Below, piece by piece: positions 1 to 9,579 of a DNA stretch of 64,000 nucleotides. Where the stretch lies: assembly GCA_963752325.1 (NCBI GenBank), contig CAVVXU010000005.1, forward strand, positions 1,116,001 through 1,180,000. Reading direction: 5' to 3'. Each line of letters opens with the position of its first letter. Positions within the stretch are counted from its first letter, which is position 1. The translations under genes and the position numbers were made by a program. Below the pieces are notes generated by a model that ran no database searches, was not told where the DNA came from, and was given only the letters and a program-made list of their open reading frames with translations. This stretch comes from CAVTJL01 sp963752325. Its GTDB lineage: Bacteria; Pseudomonadota; Alphaproteobacteria; Geminicoccales; Geminicoccaceae.

Positions 1-185
1 CGGCGGGCCCCATGATCGAGAGCATGCGGGCGCTGGGGGCCGAGGTCCGCGAGGAGGCGCTGGCCGGCGTCGATCCCGAGGAGCGCCGCCAGCTGATGGG
101 CCTTCTGCTCAGGCTCAAGACCAATCTCGGCCGCGAGGCGAGCGAGGATCAGCCGGCCCCGACGCGGACGAGCGCCCATGGCTGA
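1..185 (+). CDS. MarR-family transcriptional regulator, C-terminal end (partial)
   Basis: This is the last 60 residues of a protein whose start lies beyond the left edge; the frame runs from base 3 to the TGA at 183-185. The segment ERRQLMGLLLRLKTNL is the amphipathic C-terminal dimerisation helix usual in MarR regulators. The stop overlaps the next gene's ATG by eight bases, so the two are translationally coupled. A MarR gene directly ahead of an EmrA/EmrB pump pair is a common arrangement in which the regulator represses the pump until a phenolic or drug ligand binds. The DNA-binding wing is outside the window, so the family call rests on the tail and on context. Confidence 0.6.
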   Translation, partial: AGPMIESMRALGAEVREEALAGVDPEERRQLMGLLLRLKTNLGREASEDQPAPTRTSAHG

Positions 186-1332
186 CCTCGACGTGCAGAC
201 CCCCGGTGCTGCCGGTGCTGCGCCCGAGGGGCGCGTGCAGCCCCAGCCCAGGCCGCCGGCGCCGGTGCGGCGGCCGCGATCGCGGCGCAAGGTGGTCCGC
301 CTGACGCTGCTCATCCTGGGTCCTGTCCTCGTCCTGATCGGCGTCGGCTATTTCTGGCTCACCGGTGGCCGCTACGTCTCGACCGACAATGCCTATGTCC
401 AGGCCGACACGGTGAGTGTCGCCACCGACGTCCCGGGCCTCGTCGCGACAGTGGATGTCAAGGACAACGAGCTGGTCGCGAAGGGCCAGGTGCTGTTCAG
501 GCTCGACGACAGCATCTATCGCGCCGCCCTCGACCAGGCGACGGGCCAAGTGGGCGTCGTCAAGGACGAGCTGAGGGCGCTCCAGGCGAGCTGGGATCAG
601 ATGCAGGCCCAGATCGCCCAGGCGAAGGCCACCGTCGCCTACGATCAGCTCGAGTACAAGCGGCAGGCCGACCTCGTCGGCCGTCACTTCAGCCCGCAGA
701 GCGAGGTCGACAGCCGCAAGCACGATCTCGAGGTGTCGCAGCAGCAGGTGACCGCGCTGCAGGCCCAGCTCGCCGGCATCGTGGCCCAGCTCGACGGCGA
801 TCCGACCGGCCCGATCGAGAGCCACCCCCGCTACCGGGTGGCCGAGGCGGCCCGCGCGCGCGCCGCCCGCGACGTCGCCCACACCATCGTCAAGGCGCCC
901 ATGGCCGGCATCGTCGCCAATGTCGACGAGCTCCAGCCGGGCGAGTACCTGCCGGAGGGCCAGGCCGCCTTCTCGCTGATCGCCGCCGATCATGTGTGGA
1001 TCGAGGCCAGTCCCAAGGAGACCGACCTGACCCATGTGGCGGCAGGCCAGCCCGCCGAGATCAGCGTCGACACCTATCCCGGCGTCGACTTCAAGGGTGC
1101 GGTCGACAGCGTCAGCCCGGCCAGCCAGTCGCAGTTCTCGCTGCTGCCGGCGCAGAACACGTCGGGCAACTGGGTCAAGGTGGTGCAGCGGATCCCGGTG
1201 CGCATCCGGGTCGATCTCGAGCCCGGCCAGCCGCAGCTCAGGGCCGGCATGAGCACCGAGGTCACGATCGACACCGGCCACCAGCGCAGCCTGGGCAAGC
1301 TCCTGTCGGGTCTCTTCGGCAGCGCCGGCTGA
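178..1332 (+). CDS. HlyD/EmrA-family membrane fusion (periplasmic adaptor) protein
   Basis: This 384-residue adaptor would link an inner-membrane drug pump to an outer-membrane channel. A Pro/Arg-rich cytoplasmic tail (residues 1-40) precedes one membrane helix (about 41-62). Then come a biotinyl-lipoyl half (from YVSTDNAYVQADTVSVA), a long Gln/Ala-rich coiled-coil hairpin (about 120-205), the second lipoyl half and a beta-barrel domain. The motif STDNAYV is typical of EmrA. The gene overlaps the MarR gene and is followed five bases later by the EmrB-like pump, so the three form one operon. No frame break is visible. The exported compound cannot be deduced. Confidence 0.9.
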   Translation: MADLDVQTPGAAGAAPEGRVQPQPRPPAPVRRPRSRRKVVRLTLLILGPVLVLIGVGYFWLTGGRYVSTDNAYVQADTVSVATDVPGLVATVDVKDNELVAKGQVLFRLDDSIYRAALDQATGQVGVVKDELRALQASWDQMQAQIAQAKATVAYDQLEYKRQADLVGRHFSPQSEVDSRKHDLEVSQQQVTALQAQLAGIVAQLDGDPTGPIESHPRYRVAEAARARAARDVAHTIVKAPMAGIVANVDELQPGEYLPEGQAAFSLIAADHVWIEASPKETDLTHVAAGQPAEISVDTYPGVDFKGAVDSVSPASQSQFSLLPAQNTSGNWVKVVQRIPVRIRVDLEPGQPQLRAGMSTEVTIDTGHQRSLGKLLSGLFGSAG

Positions 1333-1337
1333 CCGGG

Positions 1338-2871
1338 GTGGACGGCAATCCGACCAATCGCGGGGCCATCACGGTCTGCGTGATGCTGGCGACGATCATG
1401 CAGGCGATCGACACGACGATCGCCAACGTGGCCCTGCCCTACATGCAGGGCAGCCTGTCGGCGAGCTACGACCAGATCAACTGGGTGCTCACCTCCTACA
1501 TCGTGGCCGCCGCCATCATGACACCGCCCACCGGCTGGCTCGCCGGGCGCTTCGGCCGCAAGCGGCTCTTCCTCACGACGGTGGCAGGCTTCACCGTCGC
1601 CTCGATCCTCTGCGGGGCTGCGCTCACCCTCAACCAGATCGTGGTCTTCCGCCTGCTCCAGGGTGTCTGCGGCGCCTCGCTGGTGCCGCTGTCCCAGGCC
1701 GTGCTGCTCGACATCTACCCGCGCGAGAAGCAGGGCTCGGCCATGGCGCTCTGGGGCGTGGGGGTGATGGTGGGGCCCATTCTCGGCCCCACGCTCGGCG
1801 GCTGGCTCACCGAGAACTACAGCTGGCGATGGGTTTTCTACGTCAACCTGCCGTTCGGCATCCTCACCTTCATCGGGCTCATGACCTTCCTCCAGGAGAC
1901 GCCGCGGCGCCAGGGTGCCGGCCTCGACTGGTTCGGCTTCGGCACGCTCAGCCTCGCCATCGGCGCGCTGCAGCTGATGCTCGACCGGGGCGAGCAGCTT
2001 GGCTGGTTCGGCTCGGCCGAGATCATCGCCGAGGCGCTCGTCGCCGGCACCGCCTTCTATCTCTTCCTCGTCCAGATGTTCACGGCCGAGCATCCGTTCG
2101 TGAGCCCGAGGCTGTTCCGCGACCGCAACTTCTCGACCGGCCTCGTCTTCATCTTCGCGATCGGCATCGTGCTCCTGGCGACGCTGGCGCTGCTCACGCC
2201 CTATCTCCAGAATCTGATGGGCTATCCGGTGCTGACGGCGGGCATCGTGCTGGCCCCGCGCGGTGTGGGCACCATGGTCGCGATGTTCCTGGTCGGCCGC
2301 GTCATCAACCGCATCGACGTCCGCGTCCTGATCACCGTGGGCCTCCTCCTCACCGCGCTCTCCCTCTTCGAGATGATGCGGTTCACGCCGGACGTCTCGG
2401 AATGGGACATCATCCGCTCCGGCCTCACCCAGGGCGCCGGCCTCGGCCTCATCTTCGTGCCCTTGAGCACGATCACCTTCGCGACCCTGCCGGCCGAGAG
2501 CCGCACCGAGGGCACCGGGCTCTTCAGCCTGATGCGCAACATCGGCAGCTCGATCGGCATCTCGGTGATGATCAGCCTGCTCTCGAGCAACACCCAGATC
2601 AACCACAGCACGATCGCCCAGCACGTGACGCCGTTCAACGCGCAGCTCTATTTGCCCATGGTGCAGCGCTACTGGGATCCCTTGACCCACGCCGGCGCCG
2701 TGTCGCTCGACGCCGAGATCGTGCGCCAGGCGCAGATCATCGCCTACAGCAACGACTTCTACATCATGATGGTGATCTCGCTCGATCGTCCTGCCGATGG
2801 TTCTGTTCCTCAAGAAGCCCGTGACCCGCCGCGCCGCCGGCGGCCACGGCGCCGCCGCCGCGATGGAATGA
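1338..2871 (+). CDS. DHA2-family MFS multidrug transporter, EmrB-like (one frame break)
   Basis: This is the proton-driven drug pump partner of the preceding adaptor. The GTG start at 1338 lies just after the adaptor's stop. The protein has about 14 membrane helices and the family signatures DTTIANVALPYM, GWLAGRFGRKRLF and GPTLGGWLTE. Near 2780 the frame is broken in the last helix: removing one base restores ISLIVLPMVLFLKKP and a short tail ending at the TGA at 2869-2871. Corrected length is 510 residues, normal for EmrB. Without correction the tail becomes an Arg-rich run out of character for a membrane protein. I read the break as a sequence error. Confidence 0.88.
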
Positions 2872-2949
2872 GGCGGGCGGTTCCCGGCGCTTGACCGGCC
2901 GGGCGGGCGGCACCTACCGTTCCCGGATGCGTGGGCGGAGGAGCGGTGC

Positions 2950-4299
2950 ATGAGCGATGGGGTCGACATCCGGGCCGGGCGGCTGACGGCCGCGGCCTAT
3001 GCCCAGGGCTTCGATGAGATCAACCCGCCGCTCGACGAGCGGGCAGGCGCTGGTCGAGGCCAGCCGCTGCTATTTCTGCTACGACGCGCCCTGCATCGAG
3101 GCCTGCCCCACCTCGATCGACATCCCGGGCTTCATCCGCGGCATCCAGACCGGCAATCTGCGCGGTGCCGCCATGGGCATCCTCGAGGCCAACATCATGG
3201 GCGGCGCCTGCGCCCGCGTCTGCCCGACCGAGGTGCTGTGCGAGGAGGCCTGCGTGCGCGAGGCGCAGGAGGGCAAGCCCGTCAAGATCGGGCTGCTGCA
3301 GCGCCACGCCACCGACTGGCTCCTCGACAGCGGCGAGCAGCCCTTCGAGCGGGCGCCGCCGACGGGGCGACGGGTCGCGGTGGTGGGCGCCGGCCCGGCC
3401 GGCCTCGCCTGCGCGCATGCGCTGGCCCGACTGGGCCACGACGTCGTCGTCTTCGAGAAGCGCGCCAAGGCGGGCGGCCTCAACGAGCACGGCATCGCCG
3501 CCTACAAGGTGCCGCACGGCTTCGCGGCGCGCGAGGTCGCGTTCATTCTCGGCGTCGGCGGCATCGAGCTGCGCACCGGCATCGCGCTCGGCCGCGACGT
3601 GACGCTGGCCGAGCTGCGGCGTGACTTCCACGCGGTCTTCCTGGGCGTCGGGCTGGGCGCGGCCAACCGGCTGGACCTGCCGGGCGAGGAGGCGGGCGGC
3701 GTGCTCGACGCGATCGACTATATCGAGCGGCTGCGGCAGACGGCGGACAAGGCGACTCGCTGCCGGTCGGCCGCGACATCGTCGTCATCGGCGGCGGCAA
3801 CACCGCGATCGACATCGCGGTCCAGACGCGCCGCCTCGGCGCCGAGACCGTGACGATCGTCTATCGGCGCGGGCCCGCGCAGATGAGCGCCACCCACCAC
3901 GAGCAGGACGATCGCCCGCGCCAACGACGTGCGCATCCGCCACTGGGCACGGCCGGCACGGCTGCTGGTCGAGGAGGGCAGCGTGCGCGGCATCGAGCTC
4001 GAGCGCACCAGGCTCGACCAGGACGGCCGACTGGTCGGCACGGGCGAGACGCTACACGCTCGCGGCCGACATGGTGTTCAAGGCGATCGGCCAGAAGCTC
4101 CTGCATGGCGGGCTGGGCCAGGGCGAGACGCTGAGCGCTCGAGGGCGGCAAGCTCTGGGTCGACGAGGAGCGGCGCACCTCGGTCGAGGGTGTCTGGGCC
4201 GGCGGCGACTGCACCGGGACGGGCGAGGATCTGACCGTCCAGGCGGTGGAGGACGGCAAGCTCGCTGCCCGGTCGATCCACCGTTGGCTCACCGCCTGA
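2950..4299 (+). CDS. preT: NAD(P)-dependent dihydropyrimidine dehydrogenase subunit PreT (frame breaks)
   Basis: This is the flavoprotein subunit that passes electrons between NAD(P)H and the PreA subunit, which reduces uracil and thymine in the first step of pyrimidine breakdown. Two cysteine clusters near the N-terminus (CYFCYDAPCIEACP; CARVCPTEVLCEEAC) bind Fe-S centres. VVGAGPAGLACAHA is the FAD fold and VVIGGGNTAIDIA the NAD(P) fold. Five frame breaks occur: insertions near 3043, 3910, 4053 and 4130, and a one-base loss near 3760. Correcting all five gives 448 residues, close to family length, with conserved sequence throughout, so the gene is probably intact in the organism. preA follows after about 130 bases. 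Confidence 0.85.
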
Positions 4300-4427
4300 T
4301 GCGCCGGGGACACAGCTTCCAATAATTTTCTACCGCCTGCAGGCTTGATCCGCTGGCCCTGCCGGTTCAAGAAAAGGCAACAGGCAGGTTGTTGCGGAGC
4401 GAGGCGCGGCGCTCCAAGGAGAGGCGG

Positions 4428-5715
4428 ATGGCGGATCTTCGCTGCGAGGATTGCGGGCGTGAAGGCCCCCAATCCGTTCTGGCTCGCCTCGGCACCGCCG
4501 ACCGACAAGGCCTACAACGTCGTCCGCGCGCTCAAGGCGGGCTGGGGCGGCGTCGTCTGGAAGACGCTCGGCGAGGACCCGCCCGTCGTCAACACCTCCT
4601 CCCGCTACGGTGCCGTCCACCTATCGCGGCCAGCGCATGGCCGGCTTCAACAATATCGAGCTGATCACCGACCGGCCGCTCGAGATCAATCTGCGCGAGA
4701 TCAAGGAGGTCAAGCGCGACTGGCCCGACCGGGCGATGATCGTCTCGCTCATGGTGCCCTGCGAGGAGGCCAGCTGGAAGGCCATCCTGGCCCGGGTCGA
4801 GGAGACCGGCGCCGACGCGGTCGAGCTCAATTTCGGCTGCCCGCACGGCATGAGCGAGCGCGGCATGGGCTCGGCCGTGGGCCAGGTGCCCGAGTACATC
4901 GAGATGGTCGCGCGCTGGTGCAAGGCCGCGCACGCGCATGCCGGTCTTCGTCAAGCTGACGCCGAACGTCACGAGCATCCTGGCGCCCGCCCGCGCCGCC
5001 AGGGCCGGCGGCGCCGACGCCGTCTCGCTGATCAACACCATCAACTCGGTCACGGGCGTCGACCTCGACCTGATGGCGCCGCTGCCCGACCGTCCACGGC
5101 AAGGGCGCCCATGGCGGCTATTGCGGCCCGGCGGTCAAGCCGATCGCCCTCTGCATGGTGGGCGAGATCGCCCGCGACCCCGAGTGCCGGGGCCTGCCGA
5201 TCTCGGGCATCGGCGGCATCGAGACCTGGCGCGACGCCGCCGAGTTCATGGCGATGGGGGCGGGCTCGGTGCAGGTCTGCACGGCCGCCATGCACTACGG
5301 CTTCAAGATCGTCGAGGACATGGTCTCGGGCCTCGCCAACTGGATGGATGGCCAGGGCTATCGGCACGCTCGAGGATTTCCGGGGCTGCGGCCGTGCCCA
5401 ACTACGTGGACTGGGGCGACCTCGACATGAGCTTCGAGATCAAGGCGCGCATCGACCAGGACCTCTGCATCCACTGCGGCCTCTGCCACATCGCCTGCGA
5501 GGACACCTCGCATCAGGCGATCCGCGCCCTGCGCGAGGGCGGCAGCCGCCGCTACGAGGTGATCGACGCCGACTGCGTGGGCTGCAATCTCTGCGCGCAT
5601 GTCTGCCCGGTCGACGGGCTGCATCACGATGCAGCCGGTCGACAATGGCCGGCCCTACATGACCTGGGCCGAGGATCCGCGGAATCCGCAGAGCCTCGCC
5701 CGCGCGGCGGAGTAG
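4428..5715 (+). CDS. preA: NAD-dependent dihydropyrimidine dehydrogenase subunit PreA (seven frame breaks)
   Basis: This FMN and iron-sulfur catalytic subunit reduces uracil/thymine to the 5,6-dihydro forms. The ATG at 4428 has the strong ribosome site AAGGAGAGG. An FMN TIM barrel carries the active-site stretch LNFGCPHGMSERGMG. The C-terminus carries a ferredoxin domain with two 4Fe-4S motifs, CIHCGLCHIACEDTSHQA and CVGCNLCAHVCPVDG. Seven single-base insertions (near 4452, 4617, 4938, 5090, 5368, 5391 and 5628) split the frame. Removing them gives exactly 427 codons with conserved sequence in every segment. This is the densest cluster of breaks in the window. Confidence 0.86.
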
Positions 5716-5719
5716 GGCC

Positions 5720-6252
5720 GTGCCGAAGCTCCGCTCGCTCCTCTATGTCGCTGGCGCCGTTGCCGTGGCGGCCGCCGCGACGCTACGTCGTCGATCTCGC
5801 TCCGTCCCGCGGGCCCGACGCCGCCTGCCGTCGGGGCCCTGCGCACCGCCCAGGTGGTGCCGCCCGGGCCGATGACGCTCGTCCGCTGGGACGATGTCGA
5901 TCTCGGCGACGAGGTGATCATCGTGCCGAGCGGGGGCTTCACCGCCCGCCACCTGATCCGGCCGCGCGCCGCCGACCAGCTGAAGGTCGATCCCGAGAGC
6001 GGCGGCGGCATCTGCGGCCTGCCCGAGGACGGCGTGCTGACCCGCATGCGCCGCACCGACGGCCCGGGCCCCGTCCTGACCAGGCTTCCCGTGGCGGGCA
6101 TCCAGCCGATCGAGGGGCCGCGCGAGGCCACCTGGATGCTCTTCTATCTCGAGAGCGACTCGCCGGGCGGCTGGCACTGCCGGAGCGATCTCGTGCTCGT
6201 CCGCACGGAGGACGTGCAGCGGATGCTGGCGTCCGCGGGTCAGGCGAGCTAG
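5720..6252 (+). CDS. Exported protein of unknown function in the pyrimidine operon (one frame break)
   Basis: This gene starts with GTG five bases after the preA stop and so belongs to the same operon. Residues 1-21 (hydrophobic, ending in an Ala run) resemble a signal peptide. A frame break near 5785 (net one base lost) separates it from the main body, which reads on from GPTPPAVGALRTAQVV and is clean to the stop. The corrected length is 177 residues. The body is rich in charged and aromatic positions and has two Cys (GGGICGLPEDG, GGWHCRSDLVLV) that could form a disulfide. I recognise no family. Position alone suggests a periplasmic role linked to pyrimidine or hydantoin use. Confidence 0.55.
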
Positions 6253-6318
6253 CAGGGCCGCCGGAGCCGGCACCGCGCGGGAGCGGGGCCGGCAACGAGC
6301 ACCGGAGACAGACCGCCG

Positions 6319-7567
6319 ATGAGCGAGACGCCGAGCAATCTGCGGATCAACGGCCAGCGGCTGTGGGACAGCCTGATGGAGATGGCGCAGATCGGCGCCA
6401 CGCCCAAGGGCGGCTGCAACCGGCAGACCCTGACCGACCTCGACCGCCAGGGCCGGGACCTGTTCCGCCGCTGGTGCGAGGCGGCCGGCTGCACGGTCAC
6501 GGTCGACGAGATGGGCAACATGATGGCGCGGCGCCCGGGCCGGCGCGACGAGCTGCCGCCCGTGGTGATCGGCAGCCATCTCGACACCCAGCCGACCGGC
6601 GGCAAGTACGACGGCGTGGCCGGGGTGCTCTCCGGCCTCGAGATCGTCCGCACCCTCAACGACCTGCAGTACGAGACCGACCACCCGATCATGGTGGTCA
6701 ACTGGACCAACGAGGAGGGCACCCGCTTCTCGCCGGCGATGCTGTCCTCGGGCGTCTGGGCCGGCGCCTTCACCAAGGACTATGCCTACGGGCGCACCGA
6801 TCGCGACGGCAAGCGCCTCGGCGACGAGCTGCAGCGCATCGGCTACAAGGGCGACCTGCCCTGCCGGCCGCAGGACTGGAAGTGCCACCTCGAGCTGCAT
6901 ATCGAGCAGGGCCCGATCCTCGAGGCCGAGGGCAAGGAGATCGGCGTGGTGACCGGCGGCCAGGGCATCCGCTGGTACGATGTGAAGATCACCGGCAAGG
7001 AGAGCCACGCGGGCTCGACGCCGATGCCGCGGCGCAAGGATGCGCTGGTGGCCGCCTCGAAGGTCATCGTGGCCCTGGACGAGATCGCCCGGGCGCACGC
7101 GCCCCATGCCGTGACCACGGTGGGCGAGCTCGCGATCGCCCGGCCCTCGCGCAACGTCATCCCGGGCGAGGTTCTTTTCTCCGTCGACATGCGGCACCCC
7201 GAGGAGCCGGTGATCGAGGCCATGGACAAGGCGCTGCGCGCGGCCGTGGCCGAGGCCTGCGCCCGGGACGGCCTGCCGCACGAGGTCGAGCAGATCTGGA
7301 ACTTTCCGCCCGGTGCGCTTCGACGAGGCCTGCATCGCGGCCGTGCGCGACGCGGCCCAGGATCTGGGCTACGGCCATCGCGACATGGTCTCCGGCCCCG
7401 GCCACGATTCCTGCTACACGGCCCGCTGCGTGCCGACCTCGATGGTCTTCATCCCCTGCAAGGACGGGCTCTCCCACAATGAGGAGGAGAGCGCCGAGCC
7501 CGAGCATGTCGAGGCCGGCTGCAACGTCCTCCTGCGCGCCGCGGTGACCCTGGCGGCTGCCGGGTGA
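6319..7567 (+). CDS. Zn-dependent N-carbamoyl-amino-acid / beta-ureidopropionase-type amidohydrolase (one frame break)
   Basis: This is an M20-family amidase of the hydantoinase/carbamoylase group. With PreTA upstream it would remove the carbamoyl group from N-carbamoyl-beta-alanine, the last step of reductive pyrimidine degradation. Metal-site motifs are GSHLDTQPTGGKYDG, NEEGTRFSPAML, HIEQGPILE and the late GPGHDSCYTA and GLSHNEEE. A single inserted base near 7313 (CCC-g-GTG) splits the frame; corrected length is 415 residues, right for the family. Allantoate amidohydrolases share this fold, so the substrate is inferred from context. The middle enzyme, dihydropyrimidinase, is not in the window. 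Confidence 0.85.
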
Positions 7568-7685
7568 GGCCATTCGGCCGGACCCGCTGCCGCGCCATGA
7601 TGCTGCCCCTCTTCCGCCTCTCTACGGCTCCGTCCGCGGGACGGCGCGCCGATGAGCCACGAGGGCGCCCACGGGCGACCGATGT

Positions 7686-7734
7686 TTTGTCTCACAAAAC
7701 GCCGATTCTGAGACAAAGCCGCGGGAATGTCTCA
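7686..7734 (+). promoter_or_regulatory. Inverted-repeat operator candidate, TGTCTCA half-sites
   Basis: TTTGTCTCA (7686-7694) and its exact reverse complement TGAGACAAA (7709-7717) form a perfect 9-base inverted repeat with a 14-base spacer. A third half-site, TGTCTCA (7728-7734), overlaps the proposed start of the ABC ATPase gene. The local A+T richness against G+C-rich surroundings fits a regulator binding site. Its protein is unknown; the XRE regulator at 8584-9003 is a possible but unproven partner. Confidence 0.5.
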
Positions 7735-8560
7735 TACGCGAGTCGCAACGCTGTCTGATCCGGCGCAGCTGGCGTCGGCAGGCGGGCCCGTCATCGAGGC
7801 GCGGGGGCTGTCCCTCACCTTCGTGACGGCGGACGGCCCGGTGCAGGCGCTCGATGCGATCGATCTTTCCATCGAGCAGGGCGCCTTCGTCTCGCTCATC
7901 GGCCCGTCGGGCTGCGGCAAGACCACGCTGCTGCGCGTCGTCGCCGACCTCGAGCGGCCGACCGCCGGGGCCATCACCGTCAACGGCATGACGCCCGAGG
8001 AGGCGCGCCAGGCCCGCGCCTATGGCTACGTCTTTCAGGCGCCGGCGCTCTATCCCTGGCGCACTGTCGAGCGGAACGTCATGCTGCCGCTCGAGATCAT
8101 GGGCCTGCCGCCGGCCGAGCGGCGCCTGCGCGCCCGGCGGTTCCTGGAGCTCGTCGGCCTCGACGGCTTCGAGCGGAAACATCCCTGGCAGCTCTCGGGC
8201 GGCATGCAGCAGCGCGTCTCGATCGCCCGCGCCCTGTCGTTCGACCCGCCCCTCCTGCTGATGGACGAGCCCTTCGGCGCGCTCGACGAGATCACCCGCG
8301 ACCATCTGAACGACCAGCTGCACCGGCTCTGGCGGCGCACCGGAAAAACCGTCGTCTTCGTCACCCACTCGATCGCCGAGGCCGTCTATCTCAGCACCCG
8401 GATCGTCGTGATGTCGCCGCGCCCCGGGCGCATCCTCGAGGTGATCGAATCGGACCTGCCGGCCGAGCGCAGCCTGGAGCTGCGCGAGACCGCCGCGTTC
8501 CAGAAGATCGCGCACCGTGTCCGCCTGGGCCTCCGCGCCGGCCACAGCTACGAGGGCTGA
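7727..8560 (+). CDS. ABC transporter ATP-binding protein, nitrate/sulfonate/pyrimidine-precursor type
   Basis: This 277-residue ATPase has Walker A GPSGCGKTTLLRVV, signature LSGGMQQRVSIARAL and Walker B LLLMDEPFGALDE, followed by the H-loop VTHSIAEAVYLS. It belongs to the SsuB/TauB/ThiZ-like group that energises uptake of small organic anions or pyrimidine precursors. No permease or binding-protein gene lies beside it here; the next gene is a convergent regulator, so the ATPase is an orphan or its partners are elsewhere. The start ATG overlaps the third TGTCTCA half-site; a later start is possible because the first 17 residues are poorly conserved in character. The pyrimidine genes upstream suggest a nucleobase-related substrate (inference). 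Confidence 0.85.
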   Translation: MSHTRVATLSDPAQLASAGGPVIEARGLSLTFVTADGPVQALDAIDLSIEQGAFVSLIGPSGCGKTTLLRVVADLERPTAGAITVNGMTPEEARQARAYGYVFQAPALYPWRTVERNVMLPLEIMGLPPAERRLRARRFLELVGLDGFERKHPWQLSGGMQQRVSIARALSFDPPLLLMDEPFGALDEITRDHLNDQLHRLWRRTGKTVVFVTHSIAEAVYLSTRIVVMSPRPGRILEVIESDLPAERSLELRETAAFQKIAHRVRLGLRAGHSYEG

Positions 8561-8578
8561 GGCGGGCGCGGGCCCGCC
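8561..8578. terminator. Hairpin between convergent genes
   Basis: GGCGGGC (8561-8567) and GCCCGCC (8572-8578) form a 7-bp stem with a four-base loop exactly between the ABC ATPase stop and the convergent XRE gene. There is no T-run, so intrinsic termination is plausible but unproven. Confidence 0.35.
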
Positions 8579-8583
8579 GCCCC

Positions 8584-9003
8584 TCAGGGCTGCGCCTCGT
8601 CCTCGGTGATCCCGGACAGCGCCCGCGCCAGTGAGCAGAGCGCGTCCTGGTAGCGCCGGCTCGGCATCGCGACGAAGTTGCGCGCGAGCTCGAGCAGCAT
8701 CCGCTGTTGCGGCGAGGACCTGATCGCCTTGTCGGTGCTGGCGCCCTCGTAGAAATAGCCGACCTCGACGCCCAGCGCCTGGGCGATGGTGTAGAGCCGG
8801 CCGGCGGCGATCCTGTTGATCCCCTTCTCGTATTTGTGCGCCTGCTGATAGGTCACGCCGATCAGCTCGGCCATCTGCTGCTGGGTCAGGCCCAGCATGA
8901 CCCGGCGCTCGCGCATCCGGGCACCCACGTGCCGGTCGATGTCCTGAGCGCGGGCCCGGCCGGCGGCGATCGTCGCGCCGAGCCGCGTGTTGGGGCTGTT
9001 CAT
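8584..9003 (-). CDS. XRE-family helix-turn-helix transcriptional regulator
   Basis: This 139-residue DNA-binding protein has a Cro/CI-type HTH at about residues 30-84 (RERRVMLGLTQQQMAELIGV, then YQQAHKYEKGINRIAAGRL). The C-terminal half is helical and acidic at its end, probably for dimerisation. The type, with YQQxHKYEKGxNR, is common in alphaproteobacteria and often present in several copies. It converges on the ABC ATPase gene. Its targets are not evident; the TGTCTCA repeat upstream of the ATPase is one candidate. Confidence 0.85.
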   Translation of the reverse strand: MNSPNTRLGATIAAGRARAQDIDRHVGARMRERRVMLGLTQQQMAELIGVTYQQAHKYEKGINRIAAGRLYTIAQALGVEVGYFYEGASTDKAIRSSPQQRMLLELARNFVAMPSRRYQDALCSLARALSGITEDEAQP

Positions 9004-9279
9004 CCTTCCTCGTGCTCCGTGCCAAGCTGGATCGGTGGGCGACCAAGGAGGTCGCCGCCAGGGCGGGAGCCCGCTCGTCGCGGCAGCCCCTGCTCTACCC
9101 GAGGTTAGGCACGAAGGCTTAAATGCCCGTTAATGGAGAACAGATTGCCGACCTTCGGCACCTTGCGCGCGCAATGGGCGCGCGCGATGGACGCGCGCAG
9201 TGGCGCCGGCCCGCGCTTGACGCGCACCGGCGACCGCATCAGCTTCCGCACGCTTTCAGTCGACCGGGGGGATCCAGGA

Positions 9280-9558
9280 ATGCGCGTTCGCACGACGCTC
9301 GAGGCCCGCCTGCGCGAGGGGCTGGCACCGACCAGCCTCAGGATCGAGGACCAGTCGGCGGCTCATGCGGGCCATGCCGGCGCACGGCCCGGCGGCGAGA
9401 CCCATTTCCGCGTCGAGATCGTGGCACCGGCTTTCGCGGGCCTGTCGCGGGTGGCGCGCCACCGCCTGGTCGTCCAGACGGTGGGCGACCTGATGCAGAC
9501 CGATATCCACGCGCTGTCGATCAGCGCGGTGGCGCCGGGCGAGGGCGCCGCCGGCTAG
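9280..9558 (+). CDS. bolA: BolA-family protein
   Basis: This 92-residue BolA-like protein starts at an ATG at 9280, preceded by CCAGGA. BolA proteins partner monothiol glutaredoxins in iron-sulfur and stress regulation. The fold is indicated by the N-terminal amphipathic helix (TTLEARLREGLAPTSLRIED), the central beta strand HFRVEIVAPAFAGLSRVARHR and the C-terminal DLMQTDIHALSISA. The frame is open further upstream to 9133, but that extension has low-complexity composition and no family match. The gene stands alone between the XRE and CBS genes. Confidence 0.82.
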   Translation: MRVRTTLEARLREGLAPTSLRIEDQSAAHAGHAGARPGGETHFRVEIVAPAFAGLSRVARHRLVVQTVGDLMQTDIHALSISAVAPGEGAAG

Positions 9559-9579
9559 CGCGTCGCCGGCGGCGGAGCG

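Noticed and set aside
9133..9279. An upstream ATG extending the BolA protein by 49 residues
   Set aside because: The extension is Arg/Thr/Gly-rich and lacks BolA character; the ATG at 9280 has a ribosome site and the normal N-terminus.
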